A stretch of 64,000 bases of DNA. Source: Taishania pollutisoli. GTDB lineage: Bacteria; Bacteroidota; Bacteroidia; Flavobacteriales_D; Crocinitomicaceae. Positions 15,854 through 24,986 of this stretch are shown one piece after another. A program made the translations under genes and the position numbers. The stretch's first letter is position 1. The number at the start of each line of letters is the position of its first letter. The notes beneath the pieces are model-generated. The model ran no database searches and had not been told where the DNA came from. It saw only the letters and a list, made by a program, of their open reading frames with translations. The stretch is from positions 77,965 to 141,964 of the forward strand of contig NZ_JACVEL010000009.1 in the NCBI RefSeq assembly GCF_014518315.1, written 5' to 3'.

Positions 15854-17749
15854 ATGAAATTCCGGGATAAAATACCGTTGCAGGTGCGATTGTTGTTTCG
15901 TCAACTGTTGTTTGTTGTTGTCTTGATGACGATGACACGATTGATTTTTCATGTATTTAACCGGCAGGCTTTTTCAGAAGTAAACCTGTATGATTACATC
16001 GTTGGGATTTGGTTTGATTGTGTGACAGCGGCGTTGTTTTTTCTTCCCTACATGCTTGTTTATCTTGCACCGGTTCCCGTGTCGCTCAGAGAGCAGGGGT
16101 GGTACAGGATGATTTGTACGTTTCTTTTCCTGGCGACTACATTTTTAATCATCGGGTTGAACCTCGCAGATGTAGAGTATTTTAAATATACCAGTAAGCG
16201 TTCGACAATTGATTTATTGACTATTTTAGGAGCGGGATCAGATCTTCGGCAGTTGATTACTACATTTCTCAGCGACTTTTGGTACCTGATCATTTTGTTT
16301 GTTGCTGCGATTTATGGATCATTTCGGTTTTACCGGAAAAACAGGGACACTGCCCGGCAACCGGTTTCTTTTGTGAAGGATACCATTTACTACCTGTGTA
16401 TCATTGGGGTATTTGTTTTTGTCGGTCGGGGAGGATTTGTGTTTAAGCCGGTAGGCGTGCTGGATGCTTCACGGTATACAGATGCTTCAAAAACAGCATT
16501 GGTACTCAATACGCCGTTTACAATGGTAAAATCATTCGGAAGTGAGCAATTGAAAGAAGAAAATTTTTATCCTTCCATACAGGCGACAGAACGCTATTTT
16601 AACCCGGTTAAACAAAGCCATCCGCAGCATATTTTACCCGATGGAACAAATGTAGTCATCCTGATTCTTGAATCATTCGGAAAGGAATTTATCGGTTATT
16701 ACAACCAGGGAAAAACATATACTCCTTTCCTGGATTCATTATTAACCGAATCGATGACATTTGATGCAGGGTTTGCAAACGGGAAAAAGTCGATTGAGGC
16801 AGTTCCTTCTATCTTTGCCTCCATTCCAAGTCTGCAGGACAGCCCGTATATTTCTTCTCCCTATAATTCAAACAGAATCGTCGGATTGCCTGAATTGTTG
16901 AAACAGCACGGTTACGAATCCGCTTTTTTTCATGGTGCTACAAACGGATCCATGCGTTTTGATGCCTTTGCAGATTACATCGGATTTGACCATTATTTTG
17001 GCAGGAAAGAGTATGGAAATGATGCGCACTTTGATAAAACATGGGGGATTTCCGATGAATACTTCAACCCGTGGACAGCGAGAAAATTGTCAACTCTGAA
17101 ACAACCGTTTCTCGCAACGCTGTTTACAATCTCTTCCCATCACCCGTTTTACATCCCCGAACACCGTAAAAAAGAAGTCATCTACGGACCGCAACCTTTG
17201 TGTGCCTCGATCAGTTATGGCGATTTATCACTGAAACTCTTTTTTGAAGAGGCGAAAAAACAAGCGTGGTACAACAATACTGTTTTTATTATCTGCGCTG
17301 ATCATACGCCGGGAACAGAAACGGATTTTTATAATCTGCGTACACAACTTTACCAAATTCCATTTGCCATTTACCATCCGGGAGGGAAATTGCCGAAAGG
17401 AAAGAGTGAACAATTAATCCAGCAGATTGATATTTACCCGACAATTCTGGATTTGCTCAATATTAACACCGGTTTTTACTCGTTTGGCAATTCTGTTTAT
17501 GACAAAACAGATAGATTTTCAGTCAGTTACCTTGAAGGTAATTATTTTTATTTCGAAAACAATAAAATGCTCGTTTTTTCAGGAAATCAGGCACGAAATT
17601 TGTATGATTTCACATCGAGAGGCAATTCATTGGTAGATGTTAGTTCAATGTATCGCAACGAAGTTGATCGGTATGAAAAAACACTAAAAGCAATTATTCA
17701 GCGGTACAACCATGATTTGATTCGTAACAAAACAACGGCAATCAAATGA
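15854..17749 (+). CDS. LtaS-like sulfatase-fold membrane phosphotransferase
   Basis: 631 residues. Five membrane helices lie in the first ~200 residues, followed by an extracytoplasmic sulfatase/LTA-synthase domain. Metal and active-site regions visible are VILILESFGKEF, GFANGKKSIEAVPSIF (the nucleophile position of LtaS-type enzymes, Ser here where Staphylococcus LtaS has Thr), ISSHHPFYIP and IICADHTPG. Family members transfer phosphoglycerol or phosphoethanolamine from a phospholipid head group to a glycan. It overlaps the downstream diacylglycerol kinase gene by 4 bases. Confidence 0.88.
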   Translation: MKFRDKIPLQVRLLFRQLLFVVVLMTMTRLIFHVFNRQAFSEVNLYDYIVGIWFDCVTAALFFLPYMLVYLAPVPVSLREQGWYRMICTFLFLATTFLIIGLNLADVEYFKYTSKRSTIDLLTILGAGSDLRQLITTFLSDFWYLIILFVAAIYGSFRFYRKNRDTARQPVSFVKDTIYYLCIIGVFVFVGRGGFVFKPVGVLDASRYTDASKTALVLNTPFTMVKSFGSEQLKEENFYPSIQATERYFNPVKQSHPQHILPDGTNVVILILESFGKEFIGYYNQGKTYTPFLDSLLTESMTFDAGFANGKKSIEAVPSIFASIPSLQDSPYISSPYNSNRIVGLPELLKQHGYESAFFHGATNGSMRFDAFADYIGFDHYFGRKEYGNDAHFDKTWGISDEYFNPWTARKLSTLKQPFLATLFTISSHHPFYIPEHRKKEVIYGPQPLCASISYGDLSLKLFFEEAKKQAWYNNTVFIICADHTPGTETDFYNLRTQLYQIPFAIYHPGGKLPKGKSEQLIQQIDIYPTILDLLNINTGFYSFGNSVYDKTDRFSVSYLEGNYFYFENNKMLVFSGNQARNLYDFTSRGNSLVDVSSMYRNEVDRYEKTLKAIIQRYNHDLIRNKTTAIK

Positions 17750-18624
17750 GAACGAGAATACGATTTATCATCAATCCGATCTCCGGAGTAGGGAAGAAGG
17801 GAATCATTCCCGGACTGATCGAGCGTTACCTGGATACAGAACGTTTTGATTATGATATTGTGTATACGGAATACCGTAAGCATGCGAAAGAACTCGCTTA
17901 TCAATCCTCTGTTGAAAAGATTGACATTGTATGTGCTGTTGGTGGTGACGGTTCTGTACATGAAGTCGGAACGGCGTTGATTGGCACAAAAACAAAATTG
18001 GCCATCATCCCTACCGGATCAGGAAACGGGTTGGCACGCCACCTGAACATCCCGCTAAATATTGAAAAAGCAATCCAGAACATCAACGCGATGCATGTGA
18101 TGCAGATGGATACGGTCCTTGTTAATGATAAACCGTTCTTAAATGCCGGAGGATATGGATTTGATGCGTTGATCGCCAAGAAATTTGACGAAGGAAAAAA
18201 GAGAGGATTCTTTACCTATATCAAACTGGTAATGCGGGAATTCTTTAAATACAATCCTGTAAATGTCTCCGTTGATGTCAACGGACAGGTGAAAAGCATG
18301 CCGGTTATGTTGTGTACAATTGCTAATGCATCCGAATTCGGAAACGGCTTTTGTGTTTCTCCGAAATCAGATGTCACAGATGGTAAAATTGAATTGTTTT
18401 TGCTGAAACCGTTCCGGTTTTGGTCGCTGCCATTGCTTGCATTTCAGTTTTTCAGAAGAAAGACCGATCAGTCAAAATTTGCTGAAATCATCAGTTTCGA
18501 AAAAGCACGGATCAGTCTGTCGAAAAGTATGGCGCATTATGACGGTGAACCGTTTGATGTGAGAAAGGAATTAAATGTGCAGGTTGTTCCCAAAAGTTTG
18601 CATATTTTAGCAGGAAAAAAATAA
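17746..18624 (+). CDS. Diacylglycerol/lipid kinase (YegS/DgkB family)
   Basis: 292 residues. The DAGK catalytic domain contains RFIINPISGVGKKG, the VGGDGSVHEVGTAL nucleotide motif and IIPTGSGNGLARHL. The C-terminal beta-sandwich domain ends with MAHYDGEPF. It phosphorylates a lipid hydroxyl, most likely diacylglycerol, to phosphatidate. The 4-base overlap with the LtaS-like gene suggests that it recycles the diacylglycerol released when that enzyme strips phospholipid head groups (inference). Confidence 0.9.
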   Translation: MRTRIRFIINPISGVGKKGIIPGLIERYLDTERFDYDIVYTEYRKHAKELAYQSSVEKIDIVCAVGGDGSVHEVGTALIGTKTKLAIIPTGSGNGLARHLNIPLNIEKAIQNINAMHVMQMDTVLVNDKPFLNAGGYGFDALIAKKFDEGKKRGFFTYIKLVMREFFKYNPVNVSVDVNGQVKSMPVMLCTIANASEFGNGFCVSPKSDVTDGKIELFLLKPFRFWSLPLLAFQFFRRKTDQSKFAEIISFEKARISLSKSMAHYDGEPFDVRKELNVQVVPKSLHILAGKK

Positions 18625-18630
18625 GACACA

Positions 18631-19083
18631 ATGCCGTTCATTCAACCCGATTTAGAAACATTTCTTCACTACCTGAATAAACTGGACGCTTCAACGAAAC
18701 CTTTATGGGGAAAGATGAACGCACAACGAATGGTAGAACACCTCTCAGATGTTATTTATATGTCTACCGGTACAGAACAATTCGAATTGTTGATCCCGGA
18801 AGAAAAGGTTGAAAAAGCAAAAGCCTGGCTGGCTTCTGATAAACCCATGCCGAAAGAGTTTAACGTTCCTTTTGCTCCGGAAGAATACACCCTGAGAAAT
18901 GAAGAGTTGGAACTGGCTGTTGACGAGTTTGTCGATGCCTGGCTGGTATACGAAGAATATTACGCGTCCAACCCCGGAAAAGAAAACCTCCATCCGTTTT
19001 ACGGATACTTGAACAAGGTCGAGTGGGATCGCATTCATTCGAAGCACTTTACACATCATTTTGAACAATTTGGATTGATGTAA
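18631..19083 (+). CDS. DinB-like / DUF1569-related protein
   Basis: 150 residues, helical and soluble, 6 bases after the kinase gene and probably in the same operon. WGKMNAQRMVEHLSDVIYM near residue 30 and HSKHFTHHFEQFG at the C-terminus place histidines where DinB/DUF1569 four-helix bundles bind metal. Enzymatic role unknown; relatives act as thiol- or metal-dependent transferases. No promoter visible before it. Confidence 0.7.
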   Translation: MPFIQPDLETFLHYLNKLDASTKPLWGKMNAQRMVEHLSDVIYMSTGTEQFELLIPEEKVEKAKAWLASDKPMPKEFNVPFAPEEYTLRNEELELAVDEFVDAWLVYEEYYASNPGKENLHPFYGYLNKVEWDRIHSKHFTHHFEQFGLM

Positions 19084-19247
19084 ATCGTTCATTTTAGAGA
19101 TGCTGATAACGAATTCCCTCGTGACAGTGTTATGTTAGAATATATAACATATACCACCTGCAAATCTCATTGCTCTTGTTTTTATGAAAACACCAAAGTA
19201 GATACATCAGTAGTAAAACATCAAAATAAGAACCTATAGAAACAAAG

Positions 19248-19275
19248 ATCCCGGCAACTACTTAGTTACCGGGAT
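19248..19275 (-). terminator. Hairpin terminator, possibly bidirectional
   Basis: ATCCCGG/CCGGGAT with a further AACT/AGTT pairing inside, flanked by T-rich DNA on both sides. It lies between the convergent DUF1569-like and T9SS type A genes, closer to the latter. Confidence 0.65.
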
Positions 19276-19338
19276 TTATTTATTGTTTATTTCAGTCTAA
19301 AACCTGCATCAGTTATGTAGACCTCGTCATGTGTTTGT

Positions 19339-20058
19339 TTATTTCTTAACAAATTTATGGACGTTTTTCGTTTCACCTTTGATCAGGTGGATGAAGTAAA
19401 TTCCTTCTTTTACATCCGAAAGATTAATTTGTTCTTCTGATGAAGCGATTCCTTTTTGAGAAATCAATTGTCCGTTTACGCCATAAATCTCAATTGTTTC
19501 ATACAAATCTGCATGGACGATGTTGATCATTGTGGACGCAGGGTTCGGGTAAATATACACCTGATCAGGTGCCAATAACGTCGTTCCGAGCTCTTGCTCC
19601 TGGATGATTAATTTGTATCCTGAAAATGTGTAATTAACAGGAGCGGGAATTGATCCGATCATAATTGTCGCCTGGATAACAATATCAATCGGGTGCGTAC
19701 CGATTTGCGTATTGTTGGCTGTTCCCGTCAACTGTGCACATCCGGCAGTTCCACCGTTGTACTGGCAGTTCGCAGCAGAACATTGGTATGTAAATCCACT
19801 TGGAAGTCCGTTTACACTCGTCACTCTGTATGAGTTAATCGTTGCCCCTGAATAAGCAGGATCGATATCTCCCGCATCAGAAGGAGCTTTGAAGTCAAGC
19901 AGCTGAACATACGGAACATTCACAAATGCAGGGGCAAAATTAGTCGTCGTATCCGGCCATGCACCAAATGTTGAATCCTGGTATTGCGGGTTACATGTCT
20001 GAGCTGTTAAAACTCCTGTGGATAATGCCAGTAAAGCCGTGAGTAATTGTTTTTTCAT
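19339..20058 (-). CDS. Secreted protein with T9SS type A sorting domain
   Basis: 239 residues. A signal peptide (MKKQLLTALLALSTGVLTAQ) leads into a ~140-residue Ig-like domain with two cysteine pairs (CSAANCQYNGGTAGC). The C-terminal sorting domain has VYIYPNPASTMINIVHADLY and EGIYFIHLIKGE then a terminal KFVKK. The mature domain is not recognised. The sequence shows export by the type IX system and probable surface or extracellular location, nothing more specific. Confidence 0.9.
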   Translation of the reverse strand: MKKQLLTALLALSTGVLTAQTCNPQYQDSTFGAWPDTTTNFAPAFVNVPYVQLLDFKAPSDAGDIDPAYSGATINSYRVTSVNGLPSGFTYQCSAANCQYNGGTAGCAQLTGTANNTQIGTHPIDIVIQATIMIGSIPAPVNYTFSGYKLIIQEQELGTTLLAPDQVYIYPNPASTMINIVHADLYETIEIYGVNGQLISQKGIASSEEQINLSDVKEGIYFIHLIKGETKNVHKFVKK

Positions 20059-20129
20059 AGTTTTTGTTTTAGGGTTAATACTGCGAATATAGTAAAAGAA
20101 TTAACGTTGTGTTAATCCCGTGAAGATAT

Positions 20130-20627
20130 TTATTTCCTGAAAAAAGCAAGCAATTTACTTGTAATAAATAAGATAGAAGTAAGTGCGAGTAAGACGAATA
20201 AAATGGAATAAAACAACGGATATTGAATTTTTAGAAGAATCAGAACGATGAACAAGGATAAGGATATGATAATCGACCCGGTTGTAATTTTTCGCAACAA
20301 GGACGGTTGGTGATTTTTCATTTCCAGGTACAATGTAAATCCAATCAATAAGATATGTCCTGCCAGTACGCTATTCCATAAGATCGGGTACAATGATACA
20401 TACACGAGAATCATTGCCAGCGAAGAAAAACCGAGCACTGCAAATAAAAGTACGAACGTATTGAAATTGGATGCCCGGAAAGCCAACAGACCGATAAAAG
20501 CAGATGAAAAGAACAAAACGGATTTAAACAAGGCGGAAAAACTCCATTCCGTCTGGAACAGAGCGAATGAACAGATGATTGCTCCTGACAGACTGATTCC
20601 CGTTAAGACCGAAATGACTGATTTCAT
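20130..20627 (-). CDS. Small integral membrane protein, 165 residues
   Basis: Start MKSVISVLTG, chosen because it overlaps the stop of the arginase-family gene by 4 bases (ATGA). Five hydrophobic segments are visible (about residues 5-24, 30-46, 50-75, 82-100 and 112-160) with short loops. No family recognised. Translational coupling to the upstream enzyme is the only functional clue. Confidence 0.65.
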   Translation of the reverse strand: MKSVISVLTGISLSGAIICSFALFQTEWSFSALFKSVLFFSSAFIGLLAFRASNFNTFVLLFAVLGFSSLAMILVYVSLYPILWNSVLAGHILLIGFTLYLEMKNHQPSLLRKITTGSIIISLSLFIVLILLKIQYPLFYSILFVLLALTSILFITSKLLAFFRK

Positions 20628-21670
20628 TTTTTTGTTAATTGCCTGTTCTTCTCTGTTGCACACACCAGGTTCCACAAGGCGCGCGCTCCGACATTTGCGT
20701 CCCAATCAGAATCATCACTTGTGCCGACTTCATTCAGGTCGAATCCTATGATTTTTCTTCCGGATTGTGCCAACTCAAACAGTAAATAATTAATTTGTTC
20801 CAGTTGGAATCCTCCTGCCACGGGTGTACCCGTATTCGGACACAATTCAGGGTTTAATCCGTCGATGTCAAATGAAACATAGACCCGCTCAGGCAGATTG
20901 GAAATAATTTCACGCACCTGGTCGGCCCATATTTTTCCTTCAAATTGTTGCTCTTTCAGGTGCCAGTCGAAAAACGTTTTTACCCGCCCTTTGCTGTTTT
21001 CGATCAGCCGGACTTCCGATTCTGCAATGTCGCGGATTCCGACCTGTGTTAACTGAACCATATTGGAACAATTCTGGAGTACATTGAACATGATACTTGC
21101 GTGCGACTGTTCAAAACCTTCGTAAGCATCACGCAGATCGGCATGGGCATCGATTTGCAGCACACCAAATTCTTTTCCTGTTTCATTCAATGCTTCAATC
21201 AGACCAAGCGGGGTTGAGTGTTCACCTCCCAGAACGGCAACTATTTTTCCCTGTGCAATCAATTCCTTCGCCCGGGATTTCAGGTTTTCTTTCAATGCGT
21301 TGGATGCAGCATTAATCTCCAAAAGAAACTGTTGGTATTTCGGATGGTTGTCAACGACACCTCCATCTTCCAGGAATGCAATATAATCGCATCCTTCGCT
21401 ACATAAACGGTCATTGATTTCCTGCCATTCACTTGATATTTCGGTCATAAAGACCTTCGTTTCGTATGCCTTATCCAGCTTCGGATGGTAAAAATCCAAT
21501 TGTGTGGAAGCATCCAGAATTGCCTGAGGCCCCTTGCTGGTACCCTTTCCGTATGAAGCCGTAGCATCCCATGGAATAGGAATAATTACAAGGTTAGCTT
21601 CCTGTTCTGTTACCGGGAATCCGAATAGGTTGCCGTTAGCAATTCCCACACCGTTTGGATCGAATGTCAT
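20624..21670 (-). CDS. Arginase/agmatinase-family ureohydrolase
   Basis: 348 residues. The binuclear manganese ligands are visible as LGGEHSTPLG (His), QIDAHADLRD (DAHAD) and YVSFDIDGLNPE (DxD). GTPVAGGF follows the last motif. The family hydrolyses guanidino compounds to urea or formamide; agmatine is the commonest substrate in this subgroup but formimidoylglutamate is possible. Motif 3 has GLNP where GLDP is usual; that residue is not a metal ligand. It has a promoter box at 21696-21703 and is coupled to a small membrane protein. Confidence 0.88.
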   Translation of the reverse strand: MTFDPNGVGIANGNLFGFPVTEQEANLVIIPIPWDATASYGKGTSKGPQAILDASTQLDFYHPKLDKAYETKVFMTEISSEWQEINDRLCSEGCDYIAFLEDGGVVDNHPKYQQFLLEINAASNALKENLKSRAKELIAQGKIVAVLGGEHSTPLGLIEALNETGKEFGVLQIDAHADLRDAYEGFEQSHASIMFNVLQNCSNMVQLTQVGIRDIAESEVRLIENSKGRVKTFFDWHLKEQQFEGKIWADQVREIISNLPERVYVSFDIDGLNPELCPNTGTPVAGGFQLEQINYLLFELAQSGRKIIGFDLNEVGTSDDSDWDANVGARALWNLVCATEKNRQLTKK

Positions 21671-21695
21671 ATGTTTTTCTTAATGGATTAAAGTT

Positions 21696-21703
21696 CAAAA
21701 ATA
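21696..21703 (-). promoter_or_regulatory. -7 promoter box (TATTTTTG) of the arginase-family operon
   Basis: TATTTTTG on the minus strand, 25 bases before the ATG at 21670. Confidence 0.5.
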
Positions 21704-21807
21704 ACCAAAGTTTAGATGTGCTTCAAAAGAATGTGTATTTCTTCCGGTCATCTTTTTGATTTTGATCGTATCATTTGATTGGATCAAAAAACGAAGAAGA
21801 AAAATCC

Positions 21808-23979
21808 TTACAGATTCTTCTTCACATAATCGAGCATCATCCGGAACAAATGCTCCCGGGTATTTCCACCGTAAATTCCGTGATTTCTGTTCGGGTAAAT
21901 GAAAAAATCGAATTGTTTGTTCGCGGCGATCAATGCATTGGCCATTTCCAGTGCATTCTGGTAATGAACGTTGTCATCTCCTGAACCGTGAATCAAGAAG
22001 TACTTACCTTGCAATTGATCGGCAAAAAACAGCGGTGAGTTATCGTTGTACCCGCTTTCGTTTTCCTTCGGTGTGCGCATAAACCGTTCAGTGTAAATAT
22101 TGTCATAATACTTCCAGTTTGTTACCGGTGCAACAGCAATTCCCATTTTAAAGACTCCGTTTCCTTTGGTCATGGCTAATGAAGTCATGAAGCCCCCGTA
22201 ACTCCATCCCTGGATACCAATTCTGTTTGCATCCACATAATTGTATGTCTGGAGTAATTTGGCAACATCGACAAAATCTTCCGTTTCGTATTTACCCAGC
22301 TGCAGGTATGTTTTGTCTTTGAATTCTTTTCCGCGGTACATTGTTCCTCTCGGATCCACAGAAACAACAATGTAGCCTTCCTGTGCCAGTAATTGATGCC
22401 ACGCACTATTAAAATCCCATCCGTCGGCAACCGTATTGGCTCCCGGCCCTCCGTAAATACTTACGTATACCGGGTATTTTTTCGCCGGATCAAAATTCCC
22501 CGGTTTGATCATCCATCCGTTCAGGGAACGACCATTCAGATCAAATGTCACAAACTCCTTTTTTGCAAACTCATGTTTAGCAATACGGTTTTTCAGAAAC
22601 TCATTGTTTTCCATTACGGTAATTTCCTTTCCGTTATTGTCACACAATGAAAAAACAGGAGGAGTATTGGCATTGCTGTAGTTCTTTACGAAATAATTCA
22701 TTCCCGGAGTAAAATCAGCGCTGTTTTGCCCTGTTTCAGAGCTGATGGCTACATCTTTCTTTCCCTTCAGGTCAATTTTGTAAATTCCTTTGTGAATGGC
22801 ACCTTTTTTAGCAGCAGTATAGTAAACAAATTTATTCGGCTCATCAATCCCGCAGAAGTCAATGACGTCCCATGTGCCTTTTGTAAGCTGAAATTCAGAA
22901 CCGTCAAACCCGATTTTATAAATGTGTTTATACCCGTTTTTTTCGCTGGTACGCAAAATAGACACCCCGTCATTGAGGAAAATAAGGTTGTCGTCAATGT
23001 CAATGTACGTTTTGGAATTCTCTGTGTAAAATGCGTTTGCGACCCATTCGGTTCCTTTGAGTTCTACTTTGGTGTAAACTACCTGGCTTTGGTGTCTGTT
23101 CATAGTCTGTAAGACAAGCGTATTATTTACGTTTGACCAGGAAATCCGGGGAATATACTCGTATTCGTTTAACTTCACATGGGCAGTGGACTGGTTGGTA
23201 AGTGAATAAATGTGTGCCGTTACTTTTGAATTGTCTTCACCTGCTTTCGGATATTTGAAAGTATACAGTTCAGGATACAGCGCACCGACATTGTATTCCA
23301 TGGTAAATTCACGCACAGCCGATTCGTCAAATCTCAAATAGGCCAGATGTTTACTGTCAGGAGACCAGCCGAATGCCTTTGTAATGGCGAATTCTTCTTC
23401 ATACACCCAATCGGTCGTTCCGTTGATAATTTCATTCTTTTTACCGTCAGAAGTTACTTGTGTGATTTTATTGGCAGCCAGGTCTTTGATGAATAAATCA
23501 TTATCACGGATATAAGCCACTTGTTTCCCGTCCGGGGAGAAGGTTGCCAGTGTTTGCGGAGAATCGGAATGATCTAACCGTTCGATGGACTTCGTTTTTA
23601 AGTCATAGACATAGAAATAGGCGGAATAACTATGACGATAGATGCTTTGCATATCTGTCAGCAACAATAATTTTGTTTCATCGTCATTGAAGGAGTAATC
23701 CTGGACATCCAGTTGTTCTCCGTCCAGTTTTAAATCTGAAAGATTCAGAATGATTTCCCCGCTTTCGGAATATGCCGTAATTTTATGTTTTGTAATGGAT
23801 AACCCTTCGCCAGTTGTCGAAACCTGTGTAAAATGCTGACCGTCTTTCATTCCGTTAAAACCGTTGACACTTTTCGGGAAAAACTGATAGGTTTTGTACA
23901 ATGATTCAACAGTAATATCTTTCTGACCATACACCGTTCCCATCAGAACCAGTGCAATCAAGAGGCTTATTTTACGCAT
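21808..23979 (-). CDS. Dipeptidyl-peptidase IV-like S9 peptidase, secreted
   Basis: 723 residues from MRKISLLIALVLMGTVYGQ, a signal peptide (the longer in-frame N-terminus would bury it). The eight-bladed propeller domain (DPPIV_N) spans ~60-440, including VYEEEFAITKAFGWSPD with the substrate-binding Glu pair. The alpha/beta hydrolase domain has the nucleophile in GWSYGGFM, Asp in HGSGDDNVHYQN and His in NRNHGIYGG. It removes N-terminal X-Pro dipeptides in the periplasm, for peptide nutrition. Stands alone. Confidence 0.95.
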   Translation of the reverse strand: MRKISLLIALVLMGTVYGQKDITVESLYKTYQFFPKSVNGFNGMKDGQHFTQVSTTGEGLSITKHKITAYSESGEIILNLSDLKLDGEQLDVQDYSFNDDETKLLLLTDMQSIYRHSYSAYFYVYDLKTKSIERLDHSDSPQTLATFSPDGKQVAYIRDNDLFIKDLAANKITQVTSDGKKNEIINGTTDWVYEEEFAITKAFGWSPDSKHLAYLRFDESAVREFTMEYNVGALYPELYTFKYPKAGEDNSKVTAHIYSLTNQSTAHVKLNEYEYIPRISWSNVNNTLVLQTMNRHQSQVVYTKVELKGTEWVANAFYTENSKTYIDIDDNLIFLNDGVSILRTSEKNGYKHIYKIGFDGSEFQLTKGTWDVIDFCGIDEPNKFVYYTAAKKGAIHKGIYKIDLKGKKDVAISSETGQNSADFTPGMNYFVKNYSNANTPPVFSLCDNNGKEITVMENNEFLKNRIAKHEFAKKEFVTFDLNGRSLNGWMIKPGNFDPAKKYPVYVSIYGGPGANTVADGWDFNSAWHQLLAQEGYIVVSVDPRGTMYRGKEFKDKTYLQLGKYETEDFVDVAKLLQTYNYVDANRIGIQGWSYGGFMTSLAMTKGNGVFKMGIAVAPVTNWKYYDNIYTERFMRTPKENESGYNDNSPLFFADQLQGKYFLIHGSGDDNVHYQNALEMANALIAANKQFDFFIYPNRNHGIYGGNTREHLFRMMLDYVKKNL

Positions 23980-24137
23980 AATCTGAATTTTTAAAGTTGT
24001 TAAAAATACGATTTTTCTGTTTTCCAACGCAGGTCCGGAATAAAATTAGTGGCAGGAGAGGGGAACTGCAGGAGTTGTTTCGGCGCATGATTTTAAAAAA
24101 ACAATTTGGTATTTCGTTTCAATTATAAAAAAATCAC

Positions 24138-24145
24138 TACTTTTG
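24138..24145 (+). promoter_or_regulatory. -7 promoter box (TACTTTTG) of the SRP RNA gene
   Basis: TACTTTTG ends 5 bases before the predicted first base of the RNA. Confidence 0.65.
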
Positions 24146-24149
24146 CGCC

Positions 24150-24247
24150 GGGGTAAGTCTTGTACGACCAGCTCCCTTCTAATCCCCCAGGACAGGAATG
24201 TAGCAAGGGCCGAAGGTTGTAGCGGTGCGATATGAGTAGCTTACCCC
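24150..24247 (+). ncRNA. ffs: Signal recognition particle RNA, small bacterial type
   Basis: The ends pair as GGGGTAAG/CTTACCCC. The internal domain IV reads CCCAGGACAGGAATGTAGCA: the CAGG...AGCA symmetric loop that binds Ffh, closed by a GGAA tetraloop. About 98 nt, the size of the small (4.5S-like) SRP RNA. A -7 box precedes it and a T tract (24249-24256) follows directly. It forms the RNA core of the particle that delivers membrane proteins co-translationally. Confidence 0.92.
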
Positions 24248-24279
24248 TCTTTTTTTGTCCTTTATTTTAATCAATCAAC

Positions 24280-24921
24280 ATGGAATTTATAGCAGATGAA
24301 CTGGATCAGTACGTGTGTGCGCATTCTGAAAATGAACCGGATTATTTAAAAGAACTGAATAGAAAGACGCATGTAGAAGTGTTGCAACCGCGCATGTTAA
24401 GCGGGCATTTCCAGGGGCGTGTATTGAGCATGCTTTCTCACATGATTCGTCCAAAACGTATTCTGGAAATCGGAACGTATACCGGGTATTCTGCACTTTG
24501 CCTGGCAGAAGGACTTGTAGAAGATGGATTGTTGATTACTATTGATGTAAATGAAGAACTGGAAGAACTGGTTCATGCCTTCATCGAAAAATCCGGACTA
24601 AGTGAAAAAATTAAACCGCTGATCGGTGATGCAACGAAGATTATTCCGACGTTGGATGAAGAATTTGACATTGTATTCATCGATGCGGATAAACGAAATT
24701 ATATCAATTATTACCACCAGGTGTTTGACAAAGTCAAAACAGGTGGTTACATCATTGCGGACAATGTGCTTTGGTCGGGGAAGGTACTTGAGGCGTACGA
24801 AAAATTGGATAAGTCAACGCAAATCATTATGGATTATAATAAATTGATTCACGAAGACGAACGCGTGCAGGAAGTATTGTTGCCAATCCGCGACGGATTG
24901 ATGATCGCAAGGAAGAAATAA
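24280..24921 (+). CDS. Class I SAM-dependent O-methyltransferase
   Basis: 213 residues, COMT/CCoAOMT-like. SAM motif I is LEIGTYTGYSALCLAEGL (residues ~67-84). VFIDADKRNYINYYH carries the metal-binding Asp, and IIADNVLWSGKVL the second metal ligands. The acceptor is a small catechol-like molecule, unidentified. The gene follows the SRP RNA terminator and ends before a long bidirectional hairpin. Confidence 0.92.
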   Translation: MEFIADELDQYVCAHSENEPDYLKELNRKTHVEVLQPRMLSGHFQGRVLSMLSHMIRPKRILEIGTYTGYSALCLAEGLVEDGLLITIDVNEELEELVHAFIEKSGLSEKIKPLIGDATKIIPTLDEEFDIVFIDADKRNYINYYHQVFDKVKTGGYIIADNVLWSGKVLEAYEKLDKSTQIIMDYNKLIHEDERVQEVLLPIRDGLMIARKK

Positions 24922-24947
24922 GCTGACCTGGCTGGCGAATTAGCAAA

Positions 24948-24986
24948 AACAAAAGGAGCAAATGATTTTTGCTCCTTTTGTTTTTT
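24948..24986. terminator. Bidirectional Rho-independent terminator
   Basis: Near-perfect 15-bp stem around AACAAAAGGAGCAAA with a 5-nt loop, A-rich on the left and T-rich on the right. It serves the convergent methyltransferase and repeat-protein genes. Confidence 0.9.
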
